A DNA stretch of 64,000 bases, from assembly GCA_964540755.1 (NCBI GenBank), contig CAZIOB010000062.1, forward strand, positions 21,604 through 85,603, read 5' to 3'. This document shows, one piece after another, positions 34,012 through 42,650 of this stretch. The stretch's first letter is position 1; each line of letters begins with the position of its first letter. The notes beneath the pieces were generated by a model. That model had not been told where the DNA came from, made no database searches, and saw only the letters and a list, made by a program, of their open reading frames with translations. The position numbers and the translations under genes are program-made. Source of the stretch: JAAYJR01 sp964540755. Lineage in GTDB: Bacteria; Bacteroidota; Bacteroidia; Bacteroidales; Prolixibacteraceae.

Positions 34012-35370
34012 TTATTTTTTCTCTGCAGTACCGGAAACAGGTACTTTAGCATTATCAATATACCCGATATCACCCATGATATAGGTTTCAGGACCTAATT
34101 TCATATCTGAATTCATCATCTCTTCAAAGGTAACTTCTTTCCCGGTGTAAGCAGATACCCGTCCCATGATGCCAACCAAAGTTGAAATTGCAGTTTGTTC
34201 TGCTTCATTAAATGGTATATCTTTCCTTATGCATGTCACCAAATCTTTGTGCTCCTGTACATACGGACTCGTCTCCGATCCTTCTGCCATAAACAACTGA
34301 TTACCTTTAGAATCAATGATCTGAGGTTTGTGACCTACAGTTGTTGCGATTGCTTTGGTCCCGTGAAAAATCTCATAAACACCATTTGTACAGCCGTTTA
34401 TCTGGCGGCACATACTGTGCATCTGACGTCCGTCTTCGAATTCATAATCAATACTAAAATTATCATACTGGTCGCCTGTTACACGTCGCTGCCTTGAACC
34501 AAAACCAAGAGCCTTAACCGGATGTGCATCAAAAAACCAGTTAGCTACATCAAGATTATGAACATGCTGTTCAACAATATGATCTCCTGACAGCCAGCAC
34601 CAGTTTACCCAATCGCGTATCATCCATTCCATTTCACTCCATTCCGGATTTCTTTCACGGTACCACAACTGACCTCCATTCCAGTAAACATTAGCCGAAA
34701 CAATTTGTCCTATAGCATTACTATTCAGTTCTTTCAATAGGTTGACATAACTATGCTCATGCCTTCTTTGCGTGCCGGTTACTATCTTCAACCCCTGTGA
34801 ATCGGCCATTTTTGAAGCAGCAATTAATCTTCTGATTCCTGTTGGATCCACCGCAACCGGTTTTTCCATAAATACATGCTTACGTGCCTTAACAGCGGCT
34901 TCAAACTGCTCCGGCCTGAATTTTGGCGGTGTTGCCAGAATTACTACATCTACACCCGAATCGATTACTTTTTCATAGGCATCAAATCCAACAAAACAAT
35001 TCTCTTCCGGTACTTCGACATTCTTCTGCTCCTTTAATTTCTTCCTTGTACTATCTATCCTGTCCTGAAAAACATCTCCCAGGGCGATCACTGAAAGGCC
35101 GGGACCGGCATCTAAAAAGTTAACAGCTGCTCCTGATCCGCGTCCGCCGCATCCTATAACACCGGCTTTTAATTCTTTGCCTTCCGGCACCTGATCCAGC
35201 ATCGGAGGTAAATTTAATTCTCTGGGAATCCAGTCGAAATTACCGGTTGCACCCGAAATTCCGGTACCTTTACTACAAGATGACAATGCCCCCACTCCCA
35301 TAGCGCCTGCAGCACTTATTGCCGCAGCGCCGGCTAAAAAATCACGTCGTGAAAAATTATTTTTTCTCAT
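34012..35370 (-). CDS. Exported Gfo/Idh/MocA family oxidoreductase (Tat signal)
   Basis: 452 residues. The twin-arginine signal F-S-R-R-D-F-L-A-G is followed by an Ala/Gly-rich segment ending A-L-S-S-C, so it may be a Tat-exported lipoprotein. The Rossmann domain has G-V-I-G-C-G-G-R-G-S-G-A-A and the family motif M-E-K-P-V-A-V-D near residue 170. The substrate domain has V-E-Q-H-V-H-N-L-D. Exported members of this family carry tightly bound NAD(P) and act on sugars or glycans outside the cytosol. It is downstream of the cytochrome-SUMF1 gene by 35 bases. Electron transfer between them is an attractive but untested idea. Confidence 0.88.
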   Translation of the reverse strand: MRKNNFSRRDFLAGAAAISAAGAMGVGALSSCSKGTGISGATGNFDWIPRELNLPPMLDQVPEGKELKAGVIGCGGRGSGAAVNFLDAGPGLSVIALGDVFQDRIDSTRKKLKEQKNVEVPEENCFVGFDAYEKVIDSGVDVVILATPPKFRPEQFEAAVKARKHVFMEKPVAVDPTGIRRLIAASKMADSQGLKIVTGTQRRHEHSYVNLLKELNSNAIGQIVSANVYWNGGQLWYRERNPEWSEMEWMIRDWVNWCWLSGDHIVEQHVHNLDVANWFFDAHPVKALGFGSRQRRVTGDQYDNFSIDYEFEDGRQMHSMCRQINGCTNGVYEIFHGTKAIATTVGHKPQIIDSKGNQLFMAEGSETSPYVQEHKDLVTCIRKDIPFNEAEQTAISTLVGIMGRVSAYTGKEVTFEEMMNSDMKLGPETYIMGDIGYIDNAKVPVSGTAEKK

Positions 35371-35405
35371 AATAATATGTATTAGTTTAATTCAAGATTA
35401 TAAAT

Positions 35406-36941
35406 TTAATTATTTTTTCCTGTTTTTTCATCAAATTCACAAACAACCCGAAAACTTACAAAATTACAGTCAGAAAACCACCACATACTTTTTGGCATCT
35501 GGGGATCAGTTTTCATCCATTCTACACTCTTGGTATAGTCACGCGATGCACATCTCACATCGCCTGCCGGACTTCTGAAATATCCTCCCCTTATAACACG
35601 TTCTTCCCCGTCAACAGGTCCTTTTGGATCCAGAACCCCGTCCTCCAACTGCTCATAAGCATCTTCTGCATACCAGTCGGAACAAAATTCAGCCGCATTA
35701 CCCAACATATTTATTAATCCATAAGGATTGGGCTCAACAACTTCCGGGGTTTCTGTTTTTTGCTGACTATTGCCTTCATATATAACATATTGATCTATCA
35801 GGTCACTTCCCTTACTGAACAACCCTCCGATAAATCCTTTTTCAACAAAATCTTTAGGCTGGCCTTCAAAGAAATAAGGGGTCTGCGTTCCTCCCCTTGC
35901 GGCATATTCCCATTCAGCCTCGGTAGGCAGACGATAAGTTTTCCCTGTAACCTGCGACAACCATCTGCAAAATGTAACGGCGCCATGATGTGTCATTGTA
36001 ATGGCAGGCCTGTCACCCAGACCCCAATTCTGATCAGGCTGGCCATAGGGAGGTGTCGGTCCTGTTATAGCATCTACATCAGTTTCGGTACGGGTACCCT
36101 CGGTGTCGGTAGTCCGGCCCTCAGCCGCAGTAGCGCTGTAAAAAGCAAGATAGGCATCCCATGTAACTTCAATTTCTGCCATAAAGAAGGGGCTCACCCT
36201 GACAGTCTTTGCCGGATATTCGTCATGGTCGCTCATTTGGGCATCTGCAGGACTTCCGATTTCAAAACTGCCTCCGGGAATAGCCTTCATATTAAATGAA
36301 ATGGTTGTACCAGGAACAGTTTCTGTAAAGTCCTTATGTTCATTAACTTCCACTGCGGCCTCGTAAAGAGTCATCTCCCCGGCGCCTGTGCTTCCAAATT
36401 CAACATTCACGGCATGAGTGATATTAGGATCATAATGCCCTACATCAATATGACAGTTAATACAGCGCAACTCATCTTCATTCTGGGTATAATAAAGATG
36501 GGCATCCTGGCCATCCTTTGTCAAAGTGAGAGGAAAGAGGTTCTCATGACAATGGATACAGGATTCCTTATATACATGCCTGGCGGCATATTCAAGAGTT
36601 GACTTGGCCTCCCAGTTAAAATCGGCGCTGTCCTTAAATAAATATCCGTAAATATCCCTTGTCCCGGTTATTATCTTTTCTTTCAGATAACCCTGCCCCT
36701 TTGGGGGAAGATGGCATTCAACACAGCCTATATGCATTCCGGATGGATTATCATAATGAGTGGATAACTTCCAGGAATCAAATACATGTGGATGAACGTG
36801 GCATATCTCGCAAGATTCATTGGTTGAGGTGTAATCCATTAATTTATTAAAAAGAATTGTGAATATAAGTCCTGTCACAAATCCGGTTAAAAGTATTAAC
36901 AACACCCTCTTTTTAAAATATACAAAAAGCCTTTTAAACAT
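35406..36941 (-). CDS. Tetraheme NapC/NrfH-type cytochrome c fused to a SUMF1 (FGE-like) domain
   Basis: 511 residues. One N-terminal membrane helix (about 13-33) anchors a periplasmic multiheme part with four C-x-x-C-H sites at Cys44, Cys73, Cys128 and Cys160. They are arranged as in NapC/NirT/NrfH quinol-oxidising cytochromes (C-V-E-C-H-L-P). After a linker, residues about 217-505 form a SUMF1/EgtB/PvdO-type domain: M-K-A-I-P-G-G-S-F-E-I-G-S, Y-R-L-P-T-E-A-E-W-E-Y-A-A-R-G-G, M-L-G-N-A-A-E-F and R-G-G-Y-F-R-S. Only the second of the two FGE catalytic cysteines is visible (V-R-C-A-S-R); the first is replaced, so sulfatase activation is unlikely. It is first in an operon with the exported Gfo/Idh gene. 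Confidence 0.88.
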   Translation of the reverse strand: MFKRLFVYFKKRVLLILLTGFVTGLIFTILFNKLMDYTSTNESCEICHVHPHVFDSWKLSTHYDNPSGMHIGCVECHLPPKGQGYLKEKIITGTRDIYGYLFKDSADFNWEAKSTLEYAARHVYKESCIHCHENLFPLTLTKDGQDAHLYYTQNEDELRCINCHIDVGHYDPNITHAVNVEFGSTGAGEMTLYEAAVEVNEHKDFTETVPGTTISFNMKAIPGGSFEIGSPADAQMSDHDEYPAKTVRVSPFFMAEIEVTWDAYLAFYSATAAEGRTTDTEGTRTETDVDAITGPTPPYGQPDQNWGLGDRPAITMTHHGAVTFCRWLSQVTGKTYRLPTEAEWEYAARGGTQTPYFFEGQPKDFVEKGFIGGLFSKGSDLIDQYVIYEGNSQQKTETPEVVEPNPYGLINMLGNAAEFCSDWYAEDAYEQLEDGVLDPKGPVDGEERVIRGGYFRSPAGDVRCASRDYTKSVEWMKTDPQMPKSMWWFSDCNFVSFRVVCEFDEKTGKNN

Positions 36942-36987
36942 TTTCTATCTTTAATTATTCAGGAAGACTCTTATTACAAGAAAATGT

Positions 36988-36995
36988 CAAAAATA
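36988..36995 (-). promoter_or_regulatory. -7 element for the cytochrome-SUMF1 operon
   Basis: TATTTTTG on the minus strand fits TAnnTTTG, 46 bases before the ATG at 36941. Confidence 0.4.
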
Positions 36996-37142
36996 ATAAT
37001 TTATAATAGTAATAATTTGCGTTTTGAATTTTTATAGCTTATTTAGAAACAGTCAAATTATCCGGCTCAACAAGATATAATTAATTTGCGCGATTAGATT
37101 ATTTGAAATTCAATAACCCCAAACCGGTAAATTTTTATTTAT

Positions 37143-37844
37143 ATGAATCCATTGAAGAGCATTTTGAATGATTTCGGAGAATTGCTGTACCCCGCTCTTT
37201 GCATAACTTGCGGTGAGCGTCTTATGTCACAGGAGAATTATCTTTGCATGAAATGCTGGTCTGACCTTCCTGTCACCAATTTCCATCTAAATTCTGAAAA
37301 CAGTGTGTCAGAACTTTTTTGGGGCAGAGCAAAGATAGAAAATGCCACCTCTTTGTTCTACTTCAGAAAAGGAAGCAGATACCAGAAACTTATTCATTCT
37401 ATTAAATACCGGGGGATGAAAGAGCTTGGCATCGAATTGGGTAAACATCTGGGATCAGCTCTTTTACAATCAGAAAATTTTTCTTCTGCAGATATAATAG
37501 TCCCTGTTCCTTTGCACCCACGCAAACAAAAAAAGCGGGGATTTAATCAGAGTGAATATATTGCCAAAGGTATCGCTGATATTCTCAGGAAGCCTGTTTT
37601 GATCAATAATATTTGCAGAAAAAAGTTTTCCTCATCCCAGACAAAAAAAAATCGTTATGAAAGATGGAAAAATGTCGAGGGGATTTTTGAAATAAAAAAA
37701 CCTGAAAGTCTTTGTAAAAAACATATACTTTTGGTTGACGACGTGGTTACAACAGGATCAACACTTGAAGCCTGTGCTCATGAAATTTTAAAACTCGGCA
37801 ATGTAAAAATAAGCATTGCTACACTGGCTTTTGCCGACATCTGA
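37143..37844 (+). CDS. ComF family phosphoribosyltransferase-like protein
   Basis: 233 residues. The N-terminal C-x2-C...C-x2-C zinc motif (C-I-T-C-G...C-M-K-C-W) is followed by a type I phosphoribosyltransferase fold with the PRPP loop L-V-D-D-V-V-T-T-G-S-T. ComF proteins are needed for late steps of DNA uptake in competent bacteria; GntX is the E. coli relative. Function in Bacteroidota is not established and no other competence gene is nearby. It is convergent with ubiX 38 bases away. Confidence 0.85.
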   Translation: MNPLKSILNDFGELLYPALCITCGERLMSQENYLCMKCWSDLPVTNFHLNSENSVSELFWGRAKIENATSLFYFRKGSRYQKLIHSIKYRGMKELGIELGKHLGSALLQSENFSSADIIVPVPLHPRKQKKRGFNQSEYIAKGIADILRKPVLINNICRKKFSSSQTKKNRYERWKNVEGIFEIKKPESLCKKHILLVDDVVTTGSTLEACAHEILKLGNVKISIATLAFADI

Positions 37845-37881
37845 GATGAAATTATTACTATTTCCGAAAAAGTTATAAAGA

Positions 37882-38442
37882 CTAACTTCCCCAGGAATAG
37901 GAATTTATATTGAAGCCTGCCAGTTTTAAAATACGTTCAACTATAGTGCCTGCAAGTTGTTCAATTGTTTTAGGCCTTGTGTAAAAGGACGGGTTGGCCG
38001 GACAAATGATTCCACCTGCTAAAATAACTGTTTTCATATTATTAATATGTATTAAGTTATAAGGTGTTTCGCGGGGAACCAGGATAAGTTTCCGGTTTTC
38101 CTTTAACATCACATCTGCTGCACGTGTGATCAGATCATTTGAAGTTCCAGAAGCAATCCTTCCGAGAGTTCCCATTGAACAGGGACAGACAATCAGGGTA
38201 TCGAAGCCGGAAGAGCCGGAAGCAAAAGGTGCGTAAAAATCATCTTTCTCATAGAGATGAAAAAAATCAAAGTGCTCAAATTTTTCATCCATTTCGTATT
38301 GCCATATATCTCTTGCTTTATCAGAAAAAATAATACCCGCCTCATCTATCTGTTCCTTTATCTTAAGCAACCTTTTAAAAAGCAGGCCTGCGTATATTGA
38401 TCCGCTGGCGCCTGTAACTCCTATAATAATTTTCCGTTTCAT
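37882..38442 (-). CDS. ubiX: Flavin prenyltransferase UbiX
   Basis: 186 residues from the ATG at 38442; an ATG at 38514 would add an unrelated 24 residues before the nucleotide-binding start. The flavin-binding fold begins I-I-I-G-V-T-G-A-S-G-S-I-Y-A-G. It has C-P-C-S-M-G-T-L-G-R-I-A-S-G and ends with V-P-R-E-T-P-Y-N-L-I-H. UbiX attaches a dimethylallyl group to FMN to make the prenyl-FMN cofactor of UbiD-type decarboxylases. No ubiD lies in the window, so the client decarboxylase is elsewhere (for example in menaquinone or aromatic metabolism). Confidence 0.93.
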   Translation of the reverse strand: MKRKIIIGVTGASGSIYAGLLFKRLLKIKEQIDEAGIIFSDKARDIWQYEMDEKFEHFDFFHLYEKDDFYAPFASGSSGFDTLIVCPCSMGTLGRIASGTSNDLITRAADVMLKENRKLILVPRETPYNLIHINNMKTVILAGGIICPANPSFYTRPKTIEQLAGTIVERILKLAGFNINSYSWGS

Positions 38443-38611
38443 AAATACCAAACTTCCGACACTAATAAACACTTTAACCTGTAAATCACTTATAAACTTT
38501 TCACTAATGACCACTGTGTAACTATATTCTCACTGCTGATGCCTGTCTGATTTAACTTCTCCAAAAATGAAAAACATCACTTATCTTCCCCCCGCAGGAA
38601 AATTAATTTGT

Positions 38612-39232
38612 TTAATCGAACCGGTAATACAAAGCAAGTGAAATAACATTATTGAACTGATGGTTCTCCCAATAGTAATTTGTAGCGTCATCACCACCCG
38701 GCTGTCCCCTTATGGGAACTATTGAATAAGCCAGACGTAAATCAAGCTTTATCCTGTCGAGCATATCAAACTGAAATCCTGCGAATGGCTGGAGATCAAA
38801 ATTATTAAAGGCATGCCTGTCTTCGGGAGCAAATTCTCCATATTCATCCAACTCTTTTCCGTGAATGAGATATCCGGCAGACAAACCAGCAATAACCGCT
38901 GCCCTCTCACTGGTTCGAAATCCTGCAAACAAAGGCAAATCAATATACCCGAGCCTCATTATATATTTTTTCGGATCAGGGTCCTTAAGTTTTATCCGGT
39001 TACGTGATCCTTTTTGTGAATACTTGATCTCCATCCCGGCAAAAACAGCCGGTGCCAGGTCAGTCTGAACAAAAAATCCAGCCAGTATTCCCGGTTTATG
39101 ATATCCGTCAAATTTGTCCCCTCTGACCTGGGAAGCATTGAACCCTGCAAGCATGCCGCCATCGAAACGCTGCGCCGAAACCCATTGGGCCAACAGCACA
39201 AATAATACCCCAAATAAAAATTTTTTAATCAT
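38612..39232 (-). CDS. Outer-membrane beta-barrel protein (PorT-like barrel family)
   Basis: 206 residues with a signal peptide (M-I-K-K-F-L-F-G-V-L-F-V-L-L-A-Q-W-V-S-A-Q). It then has alternating amphipathic strands in an eight-stranded-barrel pattern: G-G-M-L-A-G-F-N, G-I-L-A-G-F-F-V, Y-I-D-L-P-L-F-A-G and L-A-L-Y-Y-R-F. It matches the general Bacteroidota outer-membrane beta-barrel domain. PorT belongs to the same fold, but no specific evidence makes this PorT. It is transcribed alone, with dnaG divergent upstream. Confidence 0.75.
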   Translation of the reverse strand: MIKKFLFGVLFVLLAQWVSAQRFDGGMLAGFNASQVRGDKFDGYHKPGILAGFFVQTDLAPAVFAGMEIKYSQKGSRNRIKLKDPDPKKYIMRLGYIDLPLFAGFRTSERAAVIAGLSAGYLIHGKELDEYGEFAPEDRHAFNNFDLQPFAGFQFDMLDRIKLDLRLAYSIVPIRGQPGGDDATNYYWENHQFNNVISLALYYRFD

Positions 39233-39436
39233 ACTGAAAATAAATTTAAAGTTCCGGCTATAAAAATTTTATACCATGTTTAGTCTGAATTCAATATAAC
39301 ATGTTGATTTATAATAATTTGATAACAACTAATTTACTAAACCTTAAGATTCAGGTTAAAGATAACCTAAAAAAATAATTTTTCAGAAATTTTTATTCAG
39401 ATCATTTTTCACTGGCATTTCTACGATCAAAATTCC

Positions 39437-39444
39437 TACATTTG
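39437..39444 (+). promoter_or_regulatory. -7 element abutting the dnaG start
   Basis: TACATTTG fits TAnnTTTG and lies only 7 bases before the GTG at 39452, implying an almost leaderless dnaG mRNA if it is used. Confidence 0.4.
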
Positions 39445-39451
39445 TAAAACT

Positions 39452-41407
39452 GTGATAGACTATTCCACGATACAACGTATTCTTGATACGGCAGACATTG
39501 TTGACGTTATCTCTGAATTTGTAACCTTAAAGCGGAGAGGGACAAATATGATAGGGTTGTGTCCGTTCCACAATGAAAAAACTCCCTCTTTCTCTGTTTC
39601 CCCTTCAAAGGGGATCTATAAATGCTTTGGATGCGGGAAAGGGGGTAATGTTGTCAATTTTATTATGGAGCATGAAAGCCTTACCTACCCTGAGGCTGTC
39701 AAATGGCTCGCCCGCAGATATAACATAGAAGTTGTCGAGGAAGAAGAGACCGAGGAGCAGATACAGCTGAAAAATGAACGGGAAAGCCTGATGATCGTAT
39801 CGGCATATGCCCAGAAATATTTTACAAGGATTCTCTGGGAAGAAGATGAAGGGAAAAAAATAGGACTGGAATATTTCAGAGAACGGGGTTTCCGCGATGA
39901 CGTCCTGAAAAAATTTGATGTAGGATATGCGCCTGACGGGAAAGCACCTTTTACCAAAGCCGCCCAAAAACAAGGTTATAAACTTGAATTCCTTGAAAAA
40001 ACAGGCCTCTCCATCATACGGGATAACTGGATACGCGACCGCTTTGCCGGAAGGATTATTTTCCCTGTGCATAATCTTGCAGGCCGTGTTATCGCTTTTG
40101 GGGGAAGAACTATGAAAAGCGACACTGAGATTGCCAAATATCTTAACTCCCCGGAATCAGAGATATATAACAAAAGTAAAATCCTTTATGGAATATTCCA
40201 TGCAAAAAGGGAAATGGCTAATTCTGAAAAAGCTTATCTGGTAGAGGGTTATACTGACGTACTTGCTTTGCATCAGGCAGGTATTACCAATGTAGTAGCC
40301 TCTTCAGGCACATCCCTTACTACAGAACAGATTAGATTAATAAGAAGATTTACCGATAACATTACAATTATTTTTGATGGTGACGAGGCAGGGATAAAAG
40401 CATCATTACGGGGTATTGACCTGGTATTGAAAGAAGGGCTTAACGTTAAAGTTCTACCTCTTCCTGATGGTGAGGACCCCGATTCATATTCAAAAAAAAC
40501 CGGTTCCAGTGGCTTCATCGAATATATAAAGAAGAATGAAACAGATTTTATTCAGTTTAAAACCCGGCTCCTTCTGAAAAAAGCAGGAGACGATCCTATA
40601 GCAAAAGCACGTCTTATCACAGACGTAATTAAATCGGTTGCTGTAATACCTGATTCGATCACCCGGTCGGTGTATATCAGAGAGTGTAGTAAGCTGCTAA
40701 ACGTAAACGAAAATATCTTATACGATGAAGTCAGGAAACAAAAAAGAAAACAGGTCGAGGATTTCCGGAAAAAAGAATTCCGGGAAAATGCAAATGTTAC
40801 ATATAAATCTATAAATCATTTACAATCAGAGGAATCCGATTCTCCTGTTCTGCTCATAGAAGAATCAGAATTTCTACGTTTTTTGCTAAAGTATTGTAAT
40901 ACAATTCTATTTGAAAAAGAAGATAAAACCACACATGAAGTCCGTAAGATAAAGGTTGGTGAATACATGATTGATGAATTGGAGAAAGACGACCTCGTAC
41001 CTGATAATGAACTTTTCCGGAAAATTTTTTATGACATTAAAAATAATCTTTCCACTGAACAGTTCGATCCATGGAAATTCTTTGTATTCCACCCGGATGC
41101 AAGTGTAAGCAGTATAGCTACAGACCTGCTCTCTGAAAAATTCATCGAGAGCAGGAGATGGGCCAAAGCTGGCGCTTTTACGGAGAAGGAGGAGGAGATA
41201 CTCGATTTTCTTATTCCACGAATTATATATGAATATAAGCTGAGACGGATCAAACTTATGCTGTCAGATATCGAGAAAGATATTGAATCCGCTTCTAAAG
41301 AAAATGATTTCGAGCGTATTATTGAGGAACAGTCTAAATATATCAACTTAAAAAAAGTAGAAAAATTTTTGTCTGATAAACTCGGAAACAGGGCAATTAT
41401 TTTATAA
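39452..41407 (+). CDS. dnaG: DNA primase
   Basis: 651 residues starting at GTG 39452; the first residues (M-I-D-Y-S-T-I-Q-R-I-L) are those expected for DnaG, so the GTG is supported. The CHC2 zinc finger is C-P-F-H...C-F-G-C near residues 37-60. The catalytic Toprim centre has V-E-G-Y-T-D-V and I-F-D-G-D-E-A-G. The C-terminal part is the DnaB-interacting region and is divergent, as usual. It synthesises RNA primers at the replication fork. The classical rpsU-dnaG-rpoD operon is not kept here; rpsU and rpoD are absent. Confidence 0.96.
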   Translation: MIDYSTIQRILDTADIVDVISEFVTLKRRGTNMIGLCPFHNEKTPSFSVSPSKGIYKCFGCGKGGNVVNFIMEHESLTYPEAVKWLARRYNIEVVEEEETEEQIQLKNERESLMIVSAYAQKYFTRILWEEDEGKKIGLEYFRERGFRDDVLKKFDVGYAPDGKAPFTKAAQKQGYKLEFLEKTGLSIIRDNWIRDRFAGRIIFPVHNLAGRVIAFGGRTMKSDTEIAKYLNSPESEIYNKSKILYGIFHAKREMANSEKAYLVEGYTDVLALHQAGITNVVASSGTSLTTEQIRLIRRFTDNITIIFDGDEAGIKASLRGIDLVLKEGLNVKVLPLPDGEDPDSYSKKTGSSGFIEYIKKNETDFIQFKTRLLLKKAGDDPIAKARLITDVIKSVAVIPDSITRSVYIRECSKLLNVNENILYDEVRKQKRKQVEDFRKKEFRENANVTYKSINHLQSEESDSPVLLIEESEFLRFLLKYCNTILFEKEDKTTHEVRKIKVGEYMIDELEKDDLVPDNELFRKIFYDIKNNLSTEQFDPWKFFVFHPDASVSSIATDLLSEKFIESRRWAKAGAFTEKEEEILDFLIPRIIYEYKLRRIKLMLSDIEKDIESASKENDFERIIEEQSKYINLKKVEKFLSDKLGNRAIIL

Positions 41408-41558
41408 ACAACGATAGGAACTATTAATATTGAACAGAGAAACAAGATAGAACAGATAATAAAATTTCCTCTAAAAAAAATATCAGCCAGGGAATTTGGC
41501 AAAAATACGGTTACACCCTGGAATAGTTAAAAATCCTTATTGCAGCAAAATTAGAAAT

Positions 41559-42587
41559 ATGGTTTTCGTAACGGGTGGAACAGGCCTGATAGGGGCCCAT
41601 TTATTATATGAGCTGACCTCTTCCGGTAAAAAAGTCAGCGCTTTGAGAAGAGAAACCAGCAATATTCAAAAGGTTAAAAAAATATTTTCATATTATTCTG
41701 AAAATCACCACGAGCTATTTAGACAAATTGAATGGGTTGAAGGTGATGTTCTTGATTATGAAGGACTGGAAGAACTATTAAAAGGGGTAAAGGAAGTTTA
41801 TCATTGCGCGGCAATTGTATCCTTTGACCCGAAGGATATCCGGAATATGATGCGAAACAATATAAAAGGCACTGCAAATATGATAAACGCTTCTCTCGAA
41901 AATAATGTAAAAAAATTTTGTCATATAAGTTCTGTGTCAGCTCTCGGAAATGCTACGGACAATTACATGGCAGATGAGGAGACTAAATGGACATCTTCTA
42001 AAAAAGTAACTTATTACTCCAAAAGCAAGTTTTTTTCTGAGACTGAAGTATGGAGAGGAATAGAAGAAGGATTAAATGCTGTAATTGTCAATCCTTCCAT
42101 TGTCTTGGGCCCGGGGAACTGGAATACGGGAAGTTCAAAATTGTTTAAAACCATCAGGGATGGCATGAAATTTTATACATCAGGAGTTACCGGTTTTGTT
42201 GATGTGAGGGATGTGGTTCATGCCATGATCCTGTTAATGGATGATAAAAATTTTTATAAATGCAGAAATCAAAAATTCCTGCTGAATTCTGAAAATATTA
42301 GCTACAAAGATATCTTCTCACAAATAGCAGTTAACCTTGGGAAACAAAAACCTGCTATCCGCGTTTCAAGGTTCCTGCTTGGTATAGCATGGCGCTTTGC
42401 TGCATTTCATGGATGGATAACAGGCAATTCCCCGGGTATCACCCGTGAAACAGCCGCCGCTTCTAACATTGTTAAAAAGTTTGACGGAAGCAAAATTAAA
42501 AGATATCTGGATTTTCAATATACACCTGTTCACGAATCAATAAATCATACAACATCAATCCTTAAACAGGAAATGGATCATTCATAA
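41559..42587 (+). CDS. NAD-dependent epimerase/dehydratase (extended SDR)
   Basis: 342 residues from the ATG at 41559; an ATG at 41496 would add 21 residues before the Rossmann start. The nucleotide-binding motif is T-G-G-T-G-L-I-G, the active-site Ser-Tyr-Lys is in S-S-V-S-A-L and Y-Y-S-K-S-K, and N-P-S-I-V-L-G-P-G follows. This resembles the group annotated as NAD-dependent epimerase or dihydroflavonol-reductase-like in Bacteroidota. Sugar-nucleotide or sterol-like substrates are both possible; nothing nearby decides. It is convergent with the universal stress protein gene. Confidence 0.82.
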   Translation: MVFVTGGTGLIGAHLLYELTSSGKKVSALRRETSNIQKVKKIFSYYSENHHELFRQIEWVEGDVLDYEGLEELLKGVKEVYHCAAIVSFDPKDIRNMMRNNIKGTANMINASLENNVKKFCHISSVSALGNATDNYMADEETKWTSSKKVTYYSKSKFFSETEVWRGIEEGLNAVIVNPSIVLGPGNWNTGSSKLFKTIRDGMKFYTSGVTGFVDVRDVVHAMILLMDDKNFYKCRNQKFLLNSENISYKDIFSQIAVNLGKQKPAIRVSRFLLGIAWRFAAFHGWITGNSPGITRETAAASNIVKKFDGSKIKRYLDFQYTPVHESINHTTSILKQEMDHS

Positions 42588-42620
42588 GATACCCCTGAAA
42601 TGATAATATTTGCCAAGTTC

Positions 42621-42650
42621 CTGAAAAAGACACGGAAAAATATTTTTCAG
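42621..42650. terminator. Hairpin between convergent epimerase and universal stress protein genes
   Basis: CTGAAAAA (42621-42628) and TTTTTCAG (42643-42650) are perfect complements with a 14-base loop. The stem is AT-rich and overlaps the stop codon of the minus-strand gene, so efficiency is doubtful. Confidence 0.3.

Noticed and set aside
35760..36299. 179-codon open frame on the plus strand
   Set aside because: Antisense to the SUMF1 part of the cytochrome fusion; composition is that of a shadow frame.
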